From Orientallactaga sibirica (Eukaryota; Chordata; Mammalia; Rodentia; Dipodidae): a DNA stretch of 64,000 nucleotides. The translations under genes were made by a program, and so were the position numbers. This document shows, in pieces, positions 10,801-21,845 of this stretch (positions within the stretch are counted from its first letter, which is position 1; each line of letters starts with the position of its first letter). Location of the stretch: assembly GCA_036365145.1 (NCBI GenBank), contig JAEOAD010000031.1:7784001-7848000 (forward strand), written 5' to 3'. The notes under the pieces are model-generated. The model searched no databases, was not told the origin of the DNA, and worked only from the letters and a program-made list of their open reading frames with translations.

Positions 10801-11605
10801 CTGCCTTAAGTAGTGCAGTGGTGGAGGAAACGGCAGGGGAAGCATTACAGATCAGTGTAAGACGCCCTTTGATGAAGTGGGGAGAGGGTCCCTCTCTGCT
10901 TCCTCAGGAATCCAGAGACAGCCTGGAGGTGTGCTTCACAGAGGATTTTCAGTTTCGATACCTACAAGAAAGAAGGCCAGACCCAAGCTTGAACCTGTGA
11001 AGGCAGACCACTCTGTCACTCAGAGCATGCGCCTCCTGTTTTGTCAGAAGAATGCTTAAAAACTGCATGCTGAGTCTGACTTGTTTGAGCAAGGGGATAG
11101 ATATGGAAGTGTTGCTTCCAGATGTGGCTTCCAGGGAGCTTCCCTCAAAGGACTAGTTTTTCCTCCTGTTTTTACTGAATCTTTGACTACAGATATGATG
11201 GCTAGAGCTCAAGCGACTTCATTGCCTCTTGAGGTAAAGAGAGGTCATGCTTGGTAGAGGTGCTGGGGAGAAAGTACCTGGCTTATGGAGGATTTTGTGG
11301 AGTAGGGCTGTTGTATTTTCCTCCTAACGTCTCAAATTTTACTTTAGAGAAGAATAAACTTCCATCTTTTTAAGTCATTGTTAATTTTGGACTTTTCTAT
11401 TACTCATATCTAAAACTAATCTTGGAAAACACCACATTACGCTGGCTAAATACTGAACTAAAATTTGACCTATTAAAATAAAGATGGGGCTGTCTGCAAA
11501 GTAAGAGCATGGCACAGGAAGCATAGAACAATGTATGCCAAGATCTGTGTGGGAAGAAGAGAGAAAGCCAAGGAGACTCTTGAGAGGCAAGATGAGAAGA
11601 AAAAT
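10801..11605. other. Unique DNA
   Basis: Two overlapping 60-codon frames occur near 10818-11059 but nothing identifies them. No RNA gene or repeat family recognised. Confidence 0.5.
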
Positions 11606-11615
11606 AAGAATTCAG

Positions 11616-11754
11616 AGCTGGGCATGGTGACGCACGCCTTTAATCCCAGCATTCAGGAGGCAGAGGTAGAAGAATCGCCATGAGTTCAAGGCGAGACTCC
11701 ATAGTGAATTCCAGGTCAGCCTGAGCTAGAGTGAGACCCTACCTCGAAAAACAA

Positions 11755-11805
<51 letters not shown>

Positions 11806-11808
11806 ATT
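11616..11808 (+). mobile_element. B1 SINE with (AAAT)n tail
   Basis: Sense B1 with a small internal gap ('caaggcgagactcc' replaces the longer 'ggccaccctgagactac'). The tail has grown into a 4-bp repeat array at about 11753-11808. 'aattcag' occurs on both sides (11609-11615, 11805-11811), consistent with target duplication. Confidence 0.9.
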
Positions 11809-12135
11809 CAGGGAAGGCCTGAATAGACAGTCCTTTTACCAAAACTGAGTTAAACTAAACATTTCCTTAGTTCTTTAGTGACAAGAAATTAAAATCCCAC
11901 ACCAAGACTTTACCAGGCAGCACAGGAGTTCTGGAGTTCTGCTTGAGGACAGGTTATAGGATGCTTGTGACAGGAAAGCAGAAGGGGATCTAACTGGAGG
12001 AAGGCCTGGAACCAGCTGGAGCAGGAGGGATCCTGGGGGAGGACAGCAGTGGAGGGGAACCAGTGAGAGCAGAGCATTGTGATGTATATGTGTGAAGGGG
12101 CCACGCTGAAGCCCATCACTGTGTGTGCTCAGTGA

Positions 12136-12340
12136 GGGGCTGGGGAAATGGCTTAGTGGGTAAAAGCACTTGATGTGTAAATCTGATGACTGGAGGTTGA
12201 GCCACAGAAGCCCAATGCCAGTTGCATAGGTGTCTATAATCCCAGCTCATCTATGACAACACAGGGTGGAGTCAGGAGAATCCCCAAGCTCACAGGCCAG
12301 CTAGTCTGGCCTTAGCGACAAACAAAAAAGACCTTGTCTT
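12136..12340 (+). mobile_element. B3-like SINE, truncated
   Basis: tRNA-like head 'ggggctggggaaatggctta' and a body with 'ctataatcccagctcat' and 'ggccagctagtctggcc', ending near 'gaccttgtc'. It is diverged and lacks the CA-rich 3' end. Confidence 0.65.
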
Positions 12341-12563
12341 TCCAGAGGGAAGCCCCTAATGCTCTTTGGCTAAGAAGAGTGGGTATGCACATCAAAAAGT
12401 CTCTCAATTAACTATGTTTATCCCCTTTAATCCAAGATGCTCTCACTTTGGGTTGGAGATTCTGTTTTACTTTACAGATGGCAAAGAATGCTGGGGAGAT
12501 CCAAGATCTGATACTATCTAGAGGTGCTGGGTTCGTTTCCTCTGCTGATTAAAGAATTAATGG

Positions 12564-12706
12564 AGCCGGGCGTGGTGGCGCACGCCTTTAATCCCAACAC
12601 TTGGGAAGCAGAGGTAGGAGGATCACCACGAGTTCGAGGCCACCCTGAGACTACATAGTGAATTCCAGGTCAGCCTGAGCCAGAGTGAGACCCTGCCTTG
12701 AAAAAC

Positions 12707-12742
<36 letters not shown>

Positions 12743-12749
12743 AAGAAAG
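12564..12749 (+). mobile_element. B1 SINE with 13-bp target-site duplication
   Basis: Well-preserved copy ('gccgggcgtggtggcgcacg') with CpGs still intact and a tail of about 36 A. The duplication 'aaagaattaatgg' is at 12551-12563 and 12750-12762. CpG retention and the long tail suggest a young insertion. Confidence 0.93.
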
Positions 12750-12791
12750 AAAGAATTAATGGGCAGGAAAGTGCTTAAAAAATAAAGTTTA

Positions 12792-12980
12792 TAGCCAGAC
12801 CTGATGGTGCACACCTTTAATCCCAGCACTCAGGAGGCAAAGGTAGAAGGATTGCCATGAGTTCGAGGCCACCCTGAGACTACATAGTTAATTCCAGGTC
12901 AGTCTGGACCAGAGTGAAACCCTACCTCAAAAAACCAAAATAAAAAAAAAATAATAAAAATAAATAAAAATAAATAAAAT
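12792..12980 (+). mobile_element. B1 SINE with 14-bp target-site duplication
   Basis: A second B1 only 30 bp after the first, flanked by 'aaaaataaagttta' at 12778-12791 and 12981-12994. It has a more decayed head ('cctgatggtgcacacc'), so it is probably older than its neighbour. Confidence 0.92.
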
Positions 12981-13077
12981 AAAAATAAAGTTTATTTCAG
13001 AGTAACAGGGAAAGAAAACAGATTCCTCTGTGAGGAGGATGTTTCCAGAGTTTCCACAGTTTTCATGAGCATTAAAC

Positions 13078-13139
13078 TTTTAAAAATATTTTATTTTTAT
13101 TTATTTGTTTATTTGAGAGAGAGAGAGAGATACAGAAAT

Positions 13140-13175
<36 letters not shown>

Positions 13176-13300
13176 GGCGTGCCAGGGCCTCTAGCCACTG
13201 CAAACGAACTCCAGATGCATGTGCCCCCTTATGCATCTGGCTTACGTGGGTCCTGGAGAATCGAGCCTCGAACCGGGATCCTTAGGCTTCACAGGCCTAG
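13078..13300 (-). mobile_element. DIP-like SINE, left half of a head-to-head pair
   Basis: Antisense copy with T-rich tail at left and (GA)n at about 13117-13172. It ends at 'ccttaggcttcacaggc' without the last part of the tRNA-like head and abuts a sense DIP 3' portion. Confidence 0.85.
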
Positions 13301-13302
13301 GT

Positions 13303-13412
13303 AGTGCGAGTGTCTGGAGTTTGATTGCAGTGGCTGAGGTCCTGGCACGTCAATTCTCTCTCCCTCTGTCTCTTGTACTTGCTCTCACTCTCTCTAAAAT
13401 TAAAAAAAAAAA
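13303..13412 (+). mobile_element. DIP-like SINE, 3' portion, right half of a head-to-head pair
   Basis: Starts inside the element at 'gtgcgagtgtctggagtttg', runs through 'gcagtggctgaggtcctggc' and a CT tract to an A tail at about 13400-13411. Together with 13078-13300 it forms a large imperfect inverted repeat. Confidence 0.8.
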
Positions 13413-13424
13413 TCTGTGTGCAGG

Positions 13425-13520
13425 GAGATGTGGTGTGGTGTGTATATATGGACATGCACATGAGGACAACCTCAAGGTGTTAGTCCTTAACTCATACCTC
13501 ATTTGAGACAGGGTATTTTT
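13425..13520 (-). repeat. B3-like SINE 3' fragment
   Basis: 'tggacatgcacatgaggaca' and 'acctcatttgagacagggta' match the 3' half of an antisense B3 copy; the rest is absent. Confidence 0.45.
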
Positions 13521-13760
13521 AAGAAATTTATTTACTTATTTTAAAAGGTTATACTCATATCCCCTTCCCCTGACCCCATTCCACAGACAGCCCACCTCTA
13601 TGAGTGGGGTTATGAGGACCTCAGTCAGTTTCTATGGGAGGCGGGGTGGGACCATGCCACAGGATAGTCCTCCCATCCATTAGCTCTTATACTCTTTCCA
13701 CCCACTCTTCCACAGTGTTCCTCGAGCCTTGGCAGGCATGTTAGAGTCTATATTCTGGTT
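13521..13760 (-). mobile_element. LINE-1 3' UTR fragment
   Basis: Pyrimidine-rich text ending 'tactctttccacccactctt' and 'ccacagtgttcctcgagcc' is the reverse complement of the L1 3' UTR, as can be seen by comparison with the sense copy at about 8000-8370 and the antisense copies at 21150 and 37960. Severely 5' truncated. Confidence 0.7.
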
Positions 13761-13973
13761 TGTTTGTTGCCCATTCACCATCTCTGATCCCATTGTAGAT
13801 GGTAAGTTCCCAAGAGCAGAGCCTAGCTCGTCTGTTTCAGTTGTTAATGTATCCCTAGTAGCCAGCAAACAGGTTGGCCAATAGTAGGCACTCCATGAAA
13901 TAGGAGTCAGATGAATGAAAATTTCAGCAAAGGCACTTTCATTATACTCTGCTGTTAGGTTCCACTTAAAAAT

Positions 13974-13982
13974 TTTTTTTGT

Positions 13983-14017
<35 letters not shown>

Positions 14018-14224
14018 TTTTAGAGTGACAGACAGACAGAAAAAAGAGGCAGATAGATAGAGAGAGAATGGGCATGCCAGGGCCTCCAGCCACTGTAAAT
14101 GAACTCCAGATGCATGCACCACTTTGTGCATATGGCTTACGTGGGTCCTGGAGAATCAAGCCTTGAACCAGGGTCCTTAGGCTTCACAGGCAAGTGCTTA
14201 ACTGCTAAGCCATCTCTCCAGGCC
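13974..14224 (-). mobile_element. DIP-like SINE with expanded (TTTA)n tail
   Basis: Antisense copy with (ATTT)n at about 13981-14021, the body 'gccagggcctccagccactg' and the complete antisense head 'gctaagccatctctccaggc'. Confidence 0.9.
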
Positions 14225-14590
14225 CTTATGTCCCACTTTTCTTCCAACTTAATATCTGGCTCATGAGCTGATCTTGTCACCCTTCCCCCACCCCCTGCAT
14301 CTAAAGTTCTTCTGTGTGGCCTTCTTCCTCCTCTCTTGCAAATTGTCATGAGTGGTGTGTGCACAGCAAGTTGTATGCTAAGTACTTTGTCATTCTGAAG
14401 CACGCCTTCTTTGGAATGAGTCACAGCACACAGCACAACAGTCATGTTGTCCCATCACATTTAAGCTTTGGTTAGCTGTGCTTTCAATTCTGTCACTACT
14501 GGACACTTCTTTGATTTCAGAGCTTTAAGACTTCCACTACTTTTATACCCACTGCACACAATGGGATTAATACTGTTTGTAAAATGACTC

Positions 14591-14688
14591 AAAAGAAAGA
14601 AAGAAGAAAGAAAGAAAGGAAGGAAGGAAGGAAGGAAGGAAGGGGGAGGGAAGGAAGGAAGGGAGGGAAGAAGGAAGGGGAGAGAAAA
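14591..14688. repeat. (GAAA)n/(GGAA)n microsatellite
   Basis: A purine-only tract of roughly 100 bp moving from GAAA units to GGAA units, with interruptions. No SINE body is attached, so it is a free-standing simple repeat. Confidence 0.9.
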
Positions 14689-15077
14689 AGTAGCACTCCA
14701 GCAATTGCCACTTAACTAAGACTCTCCATGGTCTAGACTGAAAGGACCTTTGATGTCAAGTATTGCCCTCTGTTGGTGGGAGGCCAAATGGATGTGGTTC
14801 TGTTTGGTAACTTTCAATTGTTTGTCTTTCTGAAAGTTTATACCTTGGGAATTCATAAATAGAGATGTTGTGTTGCTTTTAACCTGCAATTTGTTGAATA
14901 TCATTATAAATTCGAGTATGCTTTTAACTTCTCATAGTATGAACTCAAAATCCTTATTTATTTCTTTGTGTTGAATTCCCAAGGTCTGGTGAAGAAAAAC
15001 AAAAGTTAATAGGATTATTGTTATAGTTTACCTTGTGTCACTCTATCCTGTGCTCTGTGGAATGTTAACAGGTATTC

Positions 15078-15187
15078 AAGTCTCCAGGTCCCACAGAGCC
15101 AGACACAAGCACACAATGTCGCACATGTGCACAAGGGGGAGCATGCATCTGGAGTTCATTTGCAGTGGTTAAAGACCCTGGAGCACC

Positions 15188-15227
<40 letters not shown>

Positions 15228-15262
15228 TTTTCCCTCTCTCTGTCTCAAAATAAAAAAATACA
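15078..15262 (+). mobile_element. DIP-like SINE, long subfamily, 5' truncated
   Basis: Starts at 'caagtctccaggtcccac' and has the extra middle segment ('aatgtcgcacatgtgcacaa' then 'gggggagc') that marks the long subfamily, followed by (CT)n and an A-rich tail. The CTCF-like core seen in sister copies is mutated here. Confidence 0.8.
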
Positions 15263-16768
15263 CCTTAAACTAGCTTGACAATAAAGCCCTTTGTGCTATC
15301 TAATGTTACATTGTTATGGAAATGATGTGATGCATACTTAACTGGTAGACCACAGATGTTTCTTGCAGTCAAAACTTTGGTACATAAAGGGGCTGAAACA
15401 ATGCTCATAGCTCTCCTGACAGAAAAGCTCATTTCAGCCCTGGAGTGCAACACTTGAAACCAGTACAGCCCCAGACAACATCTGCTTGACATTCTGGAAA
15501 GGGTCCTCATGCTGTCTAGTTCAGGGATACTGAACACCTTTACCCAGCAGGTAATGCCACGACTCAGTAATTATTGCATTTTGTGGAAGAGAAACATGAG
15601 AAAATTCCAACAGCTACAGGAGAGTTTGAAACACTTGTGTTATTTTTTGAGTAGGCTTGTGCTTGGCTTGTGCGCGTCTTAATGTGAGTAAGAGGATTAT
15701 TCACAGTGTGGGCGTGGCAGCCTGGGGTGGGGGGACAGTGATGGAGGATCCAGTTTCACACATTTATGTATTTCATGTCTGTCTTATGCATCCAAATTCT
15801 AAAGACGTTCTATTATCCTTTCTGAGAATTTCGTCTGGGAAGACCCCCATGGCTGGGTCTTCCCTTAAATACTAGTCACCATGCCAACATTCCAGGGTAT
15901 GTTTGGAGTGGGGAGAGAGAGAGGGTTGGGGTGGGCAAGTTACGAAGCATTAGAAAATTTCCAAAATGTTTGGAATGTAAAGTTCCAGGCCCCAAGGTCA
16001 GAAAACCTGTGTGAGAAGAATGAAATGTTTGGGTATTCACATGCTCACTCTTGCTGACTAGCTATCTACAACCTTGAGCCAGCCCTCATTTTGCAGCCCT
16101 CAGGCTCTAGCTACCCTGGAGATGGTAGGATGTTGGATAACTGGGTGTGCGAACATAGTGCTCTATTGCCATTTTTGCTAGTGCTTTCCGAGAGTCCTCC
16201 AGGTCCCTGCAAGTGATGGGGACTCAGCCTCACAGTGCCGCTGCTGCCAGCTGACCACGGAATGGTTTGCTTGACTTGATGCTCACATGTTTAAAATGGT
16301 TCAATGTCTGGCTTTCAAGTGGACTGATATAGCAGATGAATGTGGAGGAAGGACCCTTGAATGTACTTAATTTCACAGAGGCTATTTTTGGCATTCTATT
16401 GATAACTTCCTGTCCTTGGCTTGTTTCGTTGGTATAAATATCTTAGACACAGGTGTCTAGGGATGTGGTCCAGGTCTTTCTCAGGAGGCTTTTGCACGGA
16501 TATCATAACTATCAGAGCAGTATCCCCGCCAAATCTTGCATTTGTAAAGTCACCTACATCAGGGCTTTTGGTGGCAACTGATAGCAATCTAGCTCAATCA
16601 GGCTTCATTAGCCAATAAAGGTAGAGCTGGAACTCAGGCACTCCATCTAAATGACACCTTCTCTTTAGTCTCCTCCTACCTTTTCCCTTTCTTTATAGAA
16701 CTTAGCACTATCTGACATTGAAGGCTCCAAGAAGGCTGGGTCCAGGACTGAATAAAAAGAGAAAAAGG
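15263..16768. other. Unique DNA
   Basis: No repeat, exon or RNA gene recognised. Frames of 63-90 codons occur on both strands without any family signature. Confidence 0.5.
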
Positions 16769-16839
16769 AGCCAAGCCTGGTGGCGCATGCCTTTAATCCC
16801 AGACTTCAGAAGGCAGAGGTAGGAGGATCATTGTGAGTT
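16769..16839 (+). mobile_element. B1 SINE, 3' truncated
   Basis: Only the left part is present ('gcctggtggcgcatgccttt' to 'ggaggatcattgtgagtt'), with no A tail. The 3' part was probably lost by a later deletion. Confidence 0.8.
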
Positions 16840-17000
16840 ATGTTACTTCTTGTCATGTCACAACAATGAGAAAAGCAGCTAACATATCTATAATCTTCCA
16901 CTGAAACCCCACTTGCTTCAACCCGGCAACCCTCTGCCTTCTCCTGAAGCAAACAACAGCTTTGCTCTTCACTACGAATCATGATCATGCAGTATAGTCC

Positions 17001-17110
17001 AGTGGTTCTCAACCATGACTCACATTAGAATCACCTAAGAATGTTCTGGAAGTCCAGCTACCTCAGCCATACCCAAGAAAAATTACACAGAATCTCTAGG
17101 GCAGGACCAA
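17001..17110 (+). repeat. MER5A-type hAT transposon remnant
   Basis: 'cagtggttctcaaccatgac' and 'acattagaatcacctaagaa' match the terminus of the MER5-type non-autonomous hAT elements common to mammals; the second half has decayed. Confidence 0.7.
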
Positions 17111-17819
17111 GTCAGGGCCGAGAAAACTGGCTAACTTATTAAAGGTAAAAATAAAATTAAAGGTCTGGTTCAAAGACTGTTCCTCTGAGTATAGGCACAG
17201 ATTTCTAAACAAGTGTTTGTTCTTTTTCAACCTTTTGCTGGTCTAGTTCCTCAGATGTGAAACCACCAGGTCAATGATTCCAGTCAAAGTTACTTTGCAA
17301 ACTGTTTAAAAACTATTCCACCGTCATTTCCAAAACAGAAGTGAGAAGGAGACCTAGTAACTAGGGCCAAGGAGTACTGAAGAGCATGGGTTAATAGGCA
17401 TGAGGTTCTGAGAACTGGACTCACCAGGCCATAAAACAGTATGAAATCTGAAGGGCCAAAATGCTCCTTGAGGCTCCTCTCAGCTAAAAAAAAAAAAAAA
17501 AAGGTGTTGTATACCAATGAGCATCACCAGCAGGAAGATAAACCTTAATGTTTTGGTGTGGATCCCCAGAAGGGATTGATTGTGAATTGTCTAAATATAA
17601 TACCATTTACTTTTTCCAGATTCAGGTCATCAGGCTCAGGGAATTCGCTGTTATTGTCACTTGTCATTCTTTCTGCATACCATGTTGCGTCCTTACTTTC
17701 CACGTACCAGGCAAAGGCATTTCATTATTACCAGAATGCTCAAACAGTTGGCTCCACTGAGAGATCAGTAAGAGAAGTGAGGTCTCCTAGCAAGAGAAGT
17801 AAAAGCACATCCGGGTCTC

Positions 17820-17857
<38 letters not shown>

Positions 17858-18111
17858 GGAGAGAATAAGGAAGAGAGTAGAGGGAGGCGGGGGGAGGGCA
17901 GGAAGGATCTTGCATTCAACCACTTTTTAAACCTTTGCAGTCAAGCTATTGCCATTTTCCTCAGGGTCATCTCTCTTGGCTGGTGAGCCGATGTTGTATA
18001 AAGAATGCACCTACTTTCTACTTTCCTCACAAGCTTTATGAAGCTCCATTGATATTGTGAAGCTGAAAGAAATTGATAATTAGCAGAAAGGGTTTAAAAA
18101 TATTTAAATTA
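17111..18111. other. Unique DNA with (TG)n(GA)n
   Basis: An A run at 17487-17503 and a compound TG/GA microsatellite at about 17819-17858. A 142-codon frame at 17558-17986 (+) runs through the microsatellite and has no recognisable domain, so I do not call it. Confidence 0.6.
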
Positions 18112-18405
18112 TTTACTTGGTGTATGTATGTAAGTGTTTGTGTGTAAGTGCAGCACACGCATGCCGCAACATAAACTTTCAGGTTATTCCTTACCTTCCA
18201 CTTTGTTTGAAGCAGGGTCTTTTCTTTTATCTCTCCAATTGCAAGCTTCCATGAAATTCTCTCTTTCCTCAGAGCTGTAGGCACACAAGGGTTACAGCCG
18301 CCTGACAAAGCTTCTGGCTTTTTATGTGGGCTCTGGGGATCCAAACTCAGGTAACTCAGCGCTGCACAGCAAGGGTTTCATCCTCTGAGCCATCTCCCTA
18401 GCCCC
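18112..18405 (-). mobile_element. B3-like SINE
   Basis: Antisense copy: TG-rich left end, 'gaagcagggtcttttc', 'gggctctggggatccaaact', then the antisense tRNA-like head 'tctgagccatctccctagcc'. Moderately diverged. Confidence 0.7.
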
Positions 18406-19053
18406 AGCTGAAAAGTTTTTGTTGGATGTGCCCAACCTTCATCCTCCTCAAGTCCCGAGGCTATGCCAGTTCCATTCTCCTGGCCATGCTTATTAGCTGA
18501 AGAGTGATCATATGATCTATGCTAGTCAGTGCTCCAAGGCTGATTCTACTGAGTAATGAACCTCCTTCTGCTGGAAACCATCTTGCCTCCACAACGGAAG
18601 AAGTGGTCCAGAGAATGAAGGTGTCACAGAGAGAGAAGCAGAGTGAACGACAAATTTCTGATGATGTCATCTAAGTTCCTACATCAATTCATTCCTTCTT
18701 TCCTTCGTTCCACAGCTGATTATTACATTGCTCTTATACTCCATGCCAATTTCAGATTCTTGGCATTTGGTGAGCGATTCCTCAGGCAAGTGGTATCTCT
18801 AGATCTCCTGGGGCAGCTTGCAGAGCTCCGCAGCCAGAATCACCTCTCCACAGCAGCTCTCAACCTAGCACTTCTTTACTGCTTACATGGCCTTGGGGAA
18901 GGGCTCTAGTGGGTCTTGTAACTTTCCGAGCCTTGCAAATTACATTTACTTCTGAATCTCATGAGCCCTCTCCTTGCTCTAGAAAGGTATGTTTCAATTC
19001 AAAGGAAATAGCTACACACAGCTGGCTTCTTCCTTTTCTCTCTCTCTCTCTCC
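18406..19053. other. Unique DNA
   Basis: No element assigned with confidence. About 18690-18790 has wording faintly like an L2 or MIR tail. An 88-codon frame at 18643-18909 has no family match that I recognise. Confidence 0.45.
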
Positions 19054-19188
19054 CTTTTGGTTTTTCGAGGTAGGGTCTTGCTCTAGCCCAGGCTGACTTG
19101 GAATTCACTATGCCTCAAACTCTGAGCAAACCTCCTACTGCTGCCTCCCAAGTGCTGGGATTAAAGGCATGTGCCACCATGCCTGGCT
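19054..19188 (-). mobile_element. B1 SINE
   Basis: Antisense B1 preceded by a CT run, with a short internal loss around 'cactatgcctcaaactctga'. Ends at 'ccaccatgcctggctcc'. Confidence 0.9.
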
Positions 19189-19742
19189 CCTTTTTCTCTT
19201 TTTATTCAGTCCTGGATCTAGCCAATGGGGTATTGACTCCCATATTCAGGATGGGTCTTCCTCAGTGAAATCTCTCTTCAAATAGCCTCAGAGGTGATGC
19301 TAGGTGATCCAGTTAAGCTGACCATCACAGCATGAGAAGTGACTATATCTGTTATCTTTCTGGAAGCCACCTGGGCTGATGGAAGAAATCAGTCTTGGTT
19401 TCTTAGATGCAAACTGTGGTAAGGATGAGGCTACCACCAGCTCACAGAGCTTTTGTGTGAAGTAGACAAACCTTCTCTTTAAAGAAACTCAATGCTGCAG
19501 GTGCCCAGGCTGGCAAGAGGATGGTCACCTTGTGAATTTGAAAGAGAATCTCTTCTGCCTTGAAGGATACAGCCCTATAACAGGATCATAAGTGAGAAGA
19601 ACAAAGATTGGATTTGTGTCTCCATTTGGCACTTGGGATGGTTCTCTGTGGTGAATAATCAGCAAGAGAATTATGGTGATCTGAGGTAAGGAAGTTCAAA
19701 CACCAGATAGTCCATGCAACTGGAAGCTTGTCTGACATCCAA
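19189..19742. other. Unique DNA
   Basis: No repeat or gene recognised in this stretch. Confidence 0.5.
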
Positions 19743-19755
19743 CTGGTTTCACTTT

Positions 19756-19956
19756 TTTAAAAAAATGTTATTTATTTATGTAATTTATTTATGAGAGAGA
19801 GAGAGAATGAGCACACCAGGGCCTCTAGCCACTGCAAATGAACTCCAGATGCACCCACCACCATGTGCATCTGGCTTACATGGGTTCTGGGGAATTGAAC
19901 CTGGGTCCTTAGGCTTCTCAGGCAAGTGACTTAACTGCTAAGTCATCTCTCCAGCT
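19756..19956 (-). mobile_element. DIP-like SINE with 13-bp target-site duplication
   Basis: Antisense copy with short GA tract and full head ending 'catctctccagct'. Flanked by 'ctggtttcacttt' at 19743-19755 and 19957-19969. Confidence 0.93.
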
Positions 19957-20269
19957 CTGGTTTCACTTTCTCCAGTGTGTGCGTGTGGGGCAGGGGTGGG
20001 GGGGCGTGGGAAGAAGGATATGCAGCTACTGTCCTAATACTCTACTCCTTGCACTAATAAAGAGAGATTTTTGGGAAAGTAGAAATTCCTAGAGTTTTGG
20101 GGATGCTCCCCTGCTTTAAGTGGATAATGCTGGGCACATTCCCTCAACTTTAAGAAGTTTGAATGAAGAGAGAAAGAGAAGGGGTCCACGCTTCAGCATG
20201 AAACTTAAAGAAGATGGCCCAAGAGACTCATAAGCTTATCAAAATACAGTCCTTCACATGTTTTTTTCT

Positions 20270-20400
20270 TGTTATAAAAGCAATCTAAGCTAATTGCAAA
20301 AAAAATGTAGAAAATAGAAATGAGTCAAAAGAAAAACATAGCCACTTGAAATTTTACTACTCAGATATAACTGCTAACAGTTTTCTGTTTATCCTATCAG
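20270..20400. repeat. Ancient interspersed repeat remnant
   Basis: The order 'aaaagcaatctaagctaatt', 'gtagaaaatagaaatgagtc', 'tactactcagatataactgc' and 'taacagttttctg' is one I know from old mammalian interspersed repeats. The same type recurs at about 22965-23060. I cannot assign a family. Confidence 0.4.
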
Positions 20401-20486
20401 AATCTTTTCTATGCTTATAGATACATTTAGTATGCATTTACATAGACTGCATGTGGAATCATATATATAGCCGCATAGTAACCAGC

Positions 20487-20790
20487 TGTGTGTGTGTGTG
20501 TGTGTGTATGCACAGACACATGCATGACACAGCACACATATAGGGACCAGAGGGCAACCCCTGCTGCTTATCTTCCATCTTGTTTTGAGGCGAGGTCCCT
20601 CACTGGTCATTGTTGTATTCACTAAACTAGCTGACCCACAAACTGCTGGGGGAATTCTGCCCCTGCCTCCAGTAGTCATGCTGTTTGTATGCTGGGGCTA
20701 CAGACGCTCACACTATAGCATCCAACTTAACATGGGTTCTAGGGGTCCGAGCTCAGGTACTCAATGGATGCAGTATGTAATTAGCTAGCC
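20487..20790 (-). mobile_element. B3-like SINE, diverged
   Basis: Antisense copy: (TG)n, 'agggaccagagggcaacccc', 'tgttttgaggcgaggtccct', 'acatgggttctaggggtccg'. The tRNA-like head is largely lost. Confidence 0.6.
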
Positions 20791-20859
20791 TTTTACTTTG
20801 TTATTTGGACAGTTACACAGTAAACTTTTAATTACACCATAACTATTTATTTAGATTTT

Positions 20860-21308
20860 TTTCTTGACAATTTTCAGACATGTACATAAAGCATTTGATC
20901 ACAATCCCCTTCGGTTACTTTCTTCTGTCCCCCCTTCCTCCTTCCACTGAACCCCCTCTTCTTTCCAACTAGGCCCTCTTCTGTTTTGATACCTTTTTTT
21001 TTTTTTTTCCTTCCTCCACCACTCATGATGGAATGTTGATGGGCCCAATATTGAACAGGCTTTGTGCAGGTAATGGCAGCTATATGAAGTCATGAATGCA
21101 ACAGCCATTTCGTGTCCAAAAGACATTGCTCCAAAGCACTCCTCCCCATCCCTTTTGCTTTATATTCTTCCCATCCACTCTTCTGCAATGTTCCCCGAGC
21201 CTAGGAGAGAATGATCGAGATGTTTCACTTAGCACTGAGTGCTCAACAGTCACTTGTTCTCAGCACTTTGATGAGCTTCGTGTTCACCCAATAGTCACTG
21301 CCATCTGT
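20860..21308 (-). mobile_element. LINE-1 3' UTR fragment, left part
   Basis: Reverse complement of the L1 3' UTR seen in sense at about 7930-8370: matching landmarks include 'cttcccatccactcttctgc', 'aatgttccccgagcctagga' and 'gccatctgtaaaaagaagc'. It is interrupted by the retroposon at 21326-21699 and continues to about 21757. Confidence 0.75.
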
Positions 21309-21325
21309 AAAAAGAAGCTTGTCTG

Positions 21326-21699
21326 TCCCTTTTGGGTAGGTCTCTGAGGTTGCTTCCAGGAAGGATTTAACTGATGGAGGAAGTCCTTCCCCCAGCGTGA
21401 GCCCTTCCCTCAGAGCGGGCAGCCCCTCTCAGACGGGGACTTTATATAAGGAAGCCCCTTCCTTCCACTTAGCTGCCGGAGCTGCTGGTTGCCTTCCAGC
21501 ATGGACTGAAGACCCGTGTGGATTGAAACCCAGGGGCTCCTCAGGACGCCTCCAGGCCTTCAGTGCCAGATTGGGACTGCTGAGGCATCTGACCACGTGG
21601 ACTGAGCAGCTACCAGGTTCCTTGATTCTGGGGCCTGTAACTGCTATTGGACTACCATAATATAATCCAATAAATTCCCTTTTAATATAACTAAAAAAA
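21326..21699 (+). mobile_element. Unassigned retroposon with A tail and 17-bp target-site duplication
   Basis: About 374 bp of sequence unlike B1, DIP or B3 sits between exact copies of 'aaaaagaagcttgtctg' (21309-21325 and 21700-21716). It has a TATA-like 'tatataagg' at about 21443, a polyadenylation signal AATAAA at about 21670 and a terminal A run. The long duplication and A tail indicate L1-type integration of a polyadenylated RNA. An 87-codon frame (21397-21660) lies inside, but I see no known protein. It may be a copied LTR-type transcript, a processed pseudogene of a non-coding RNA, or a little-known SINE-like family. Confidence 0.7.
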
Positions 21700-21716
21700 A
21701 AAAAGAAGCTTGTCTG

Positions 21717-21845
21717 ACCAAAGGTGAGAGCAACACTAATCTCTACAGGGTTGCATCAGCCTCCCAAGTAGCTGAAATTACAGATCTGTAATACTGTGCC
21801 CAACTGAAAACTTTATTTTGGTTTTTATGTTATGCTACATGTTTT
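21717..21845 (-). repeat. LINE-1 3' UTR fragment, right part, plus SINE-like scrap
   Basis: 'accaaaggtgagagcaacac' and 'taatctctacagg' continue the L1 piece left of the retroposon. A short scrap, 'cagcctcccaagtagctga', then resembles an antisense 7SL-type SINE end. Confidence 0.55.

Noticed and set aside
17558..17986. 142-codon frame on the plus strand
   Set aside because: Runs through a TG/GA microsatellite and has no recognisable feature.
21397..21660. 87-codon frame inside the unassigned retroposon
   Set aside because: No known protein is recognised; the A tail and duplication explain the sequence as a copied RNA.
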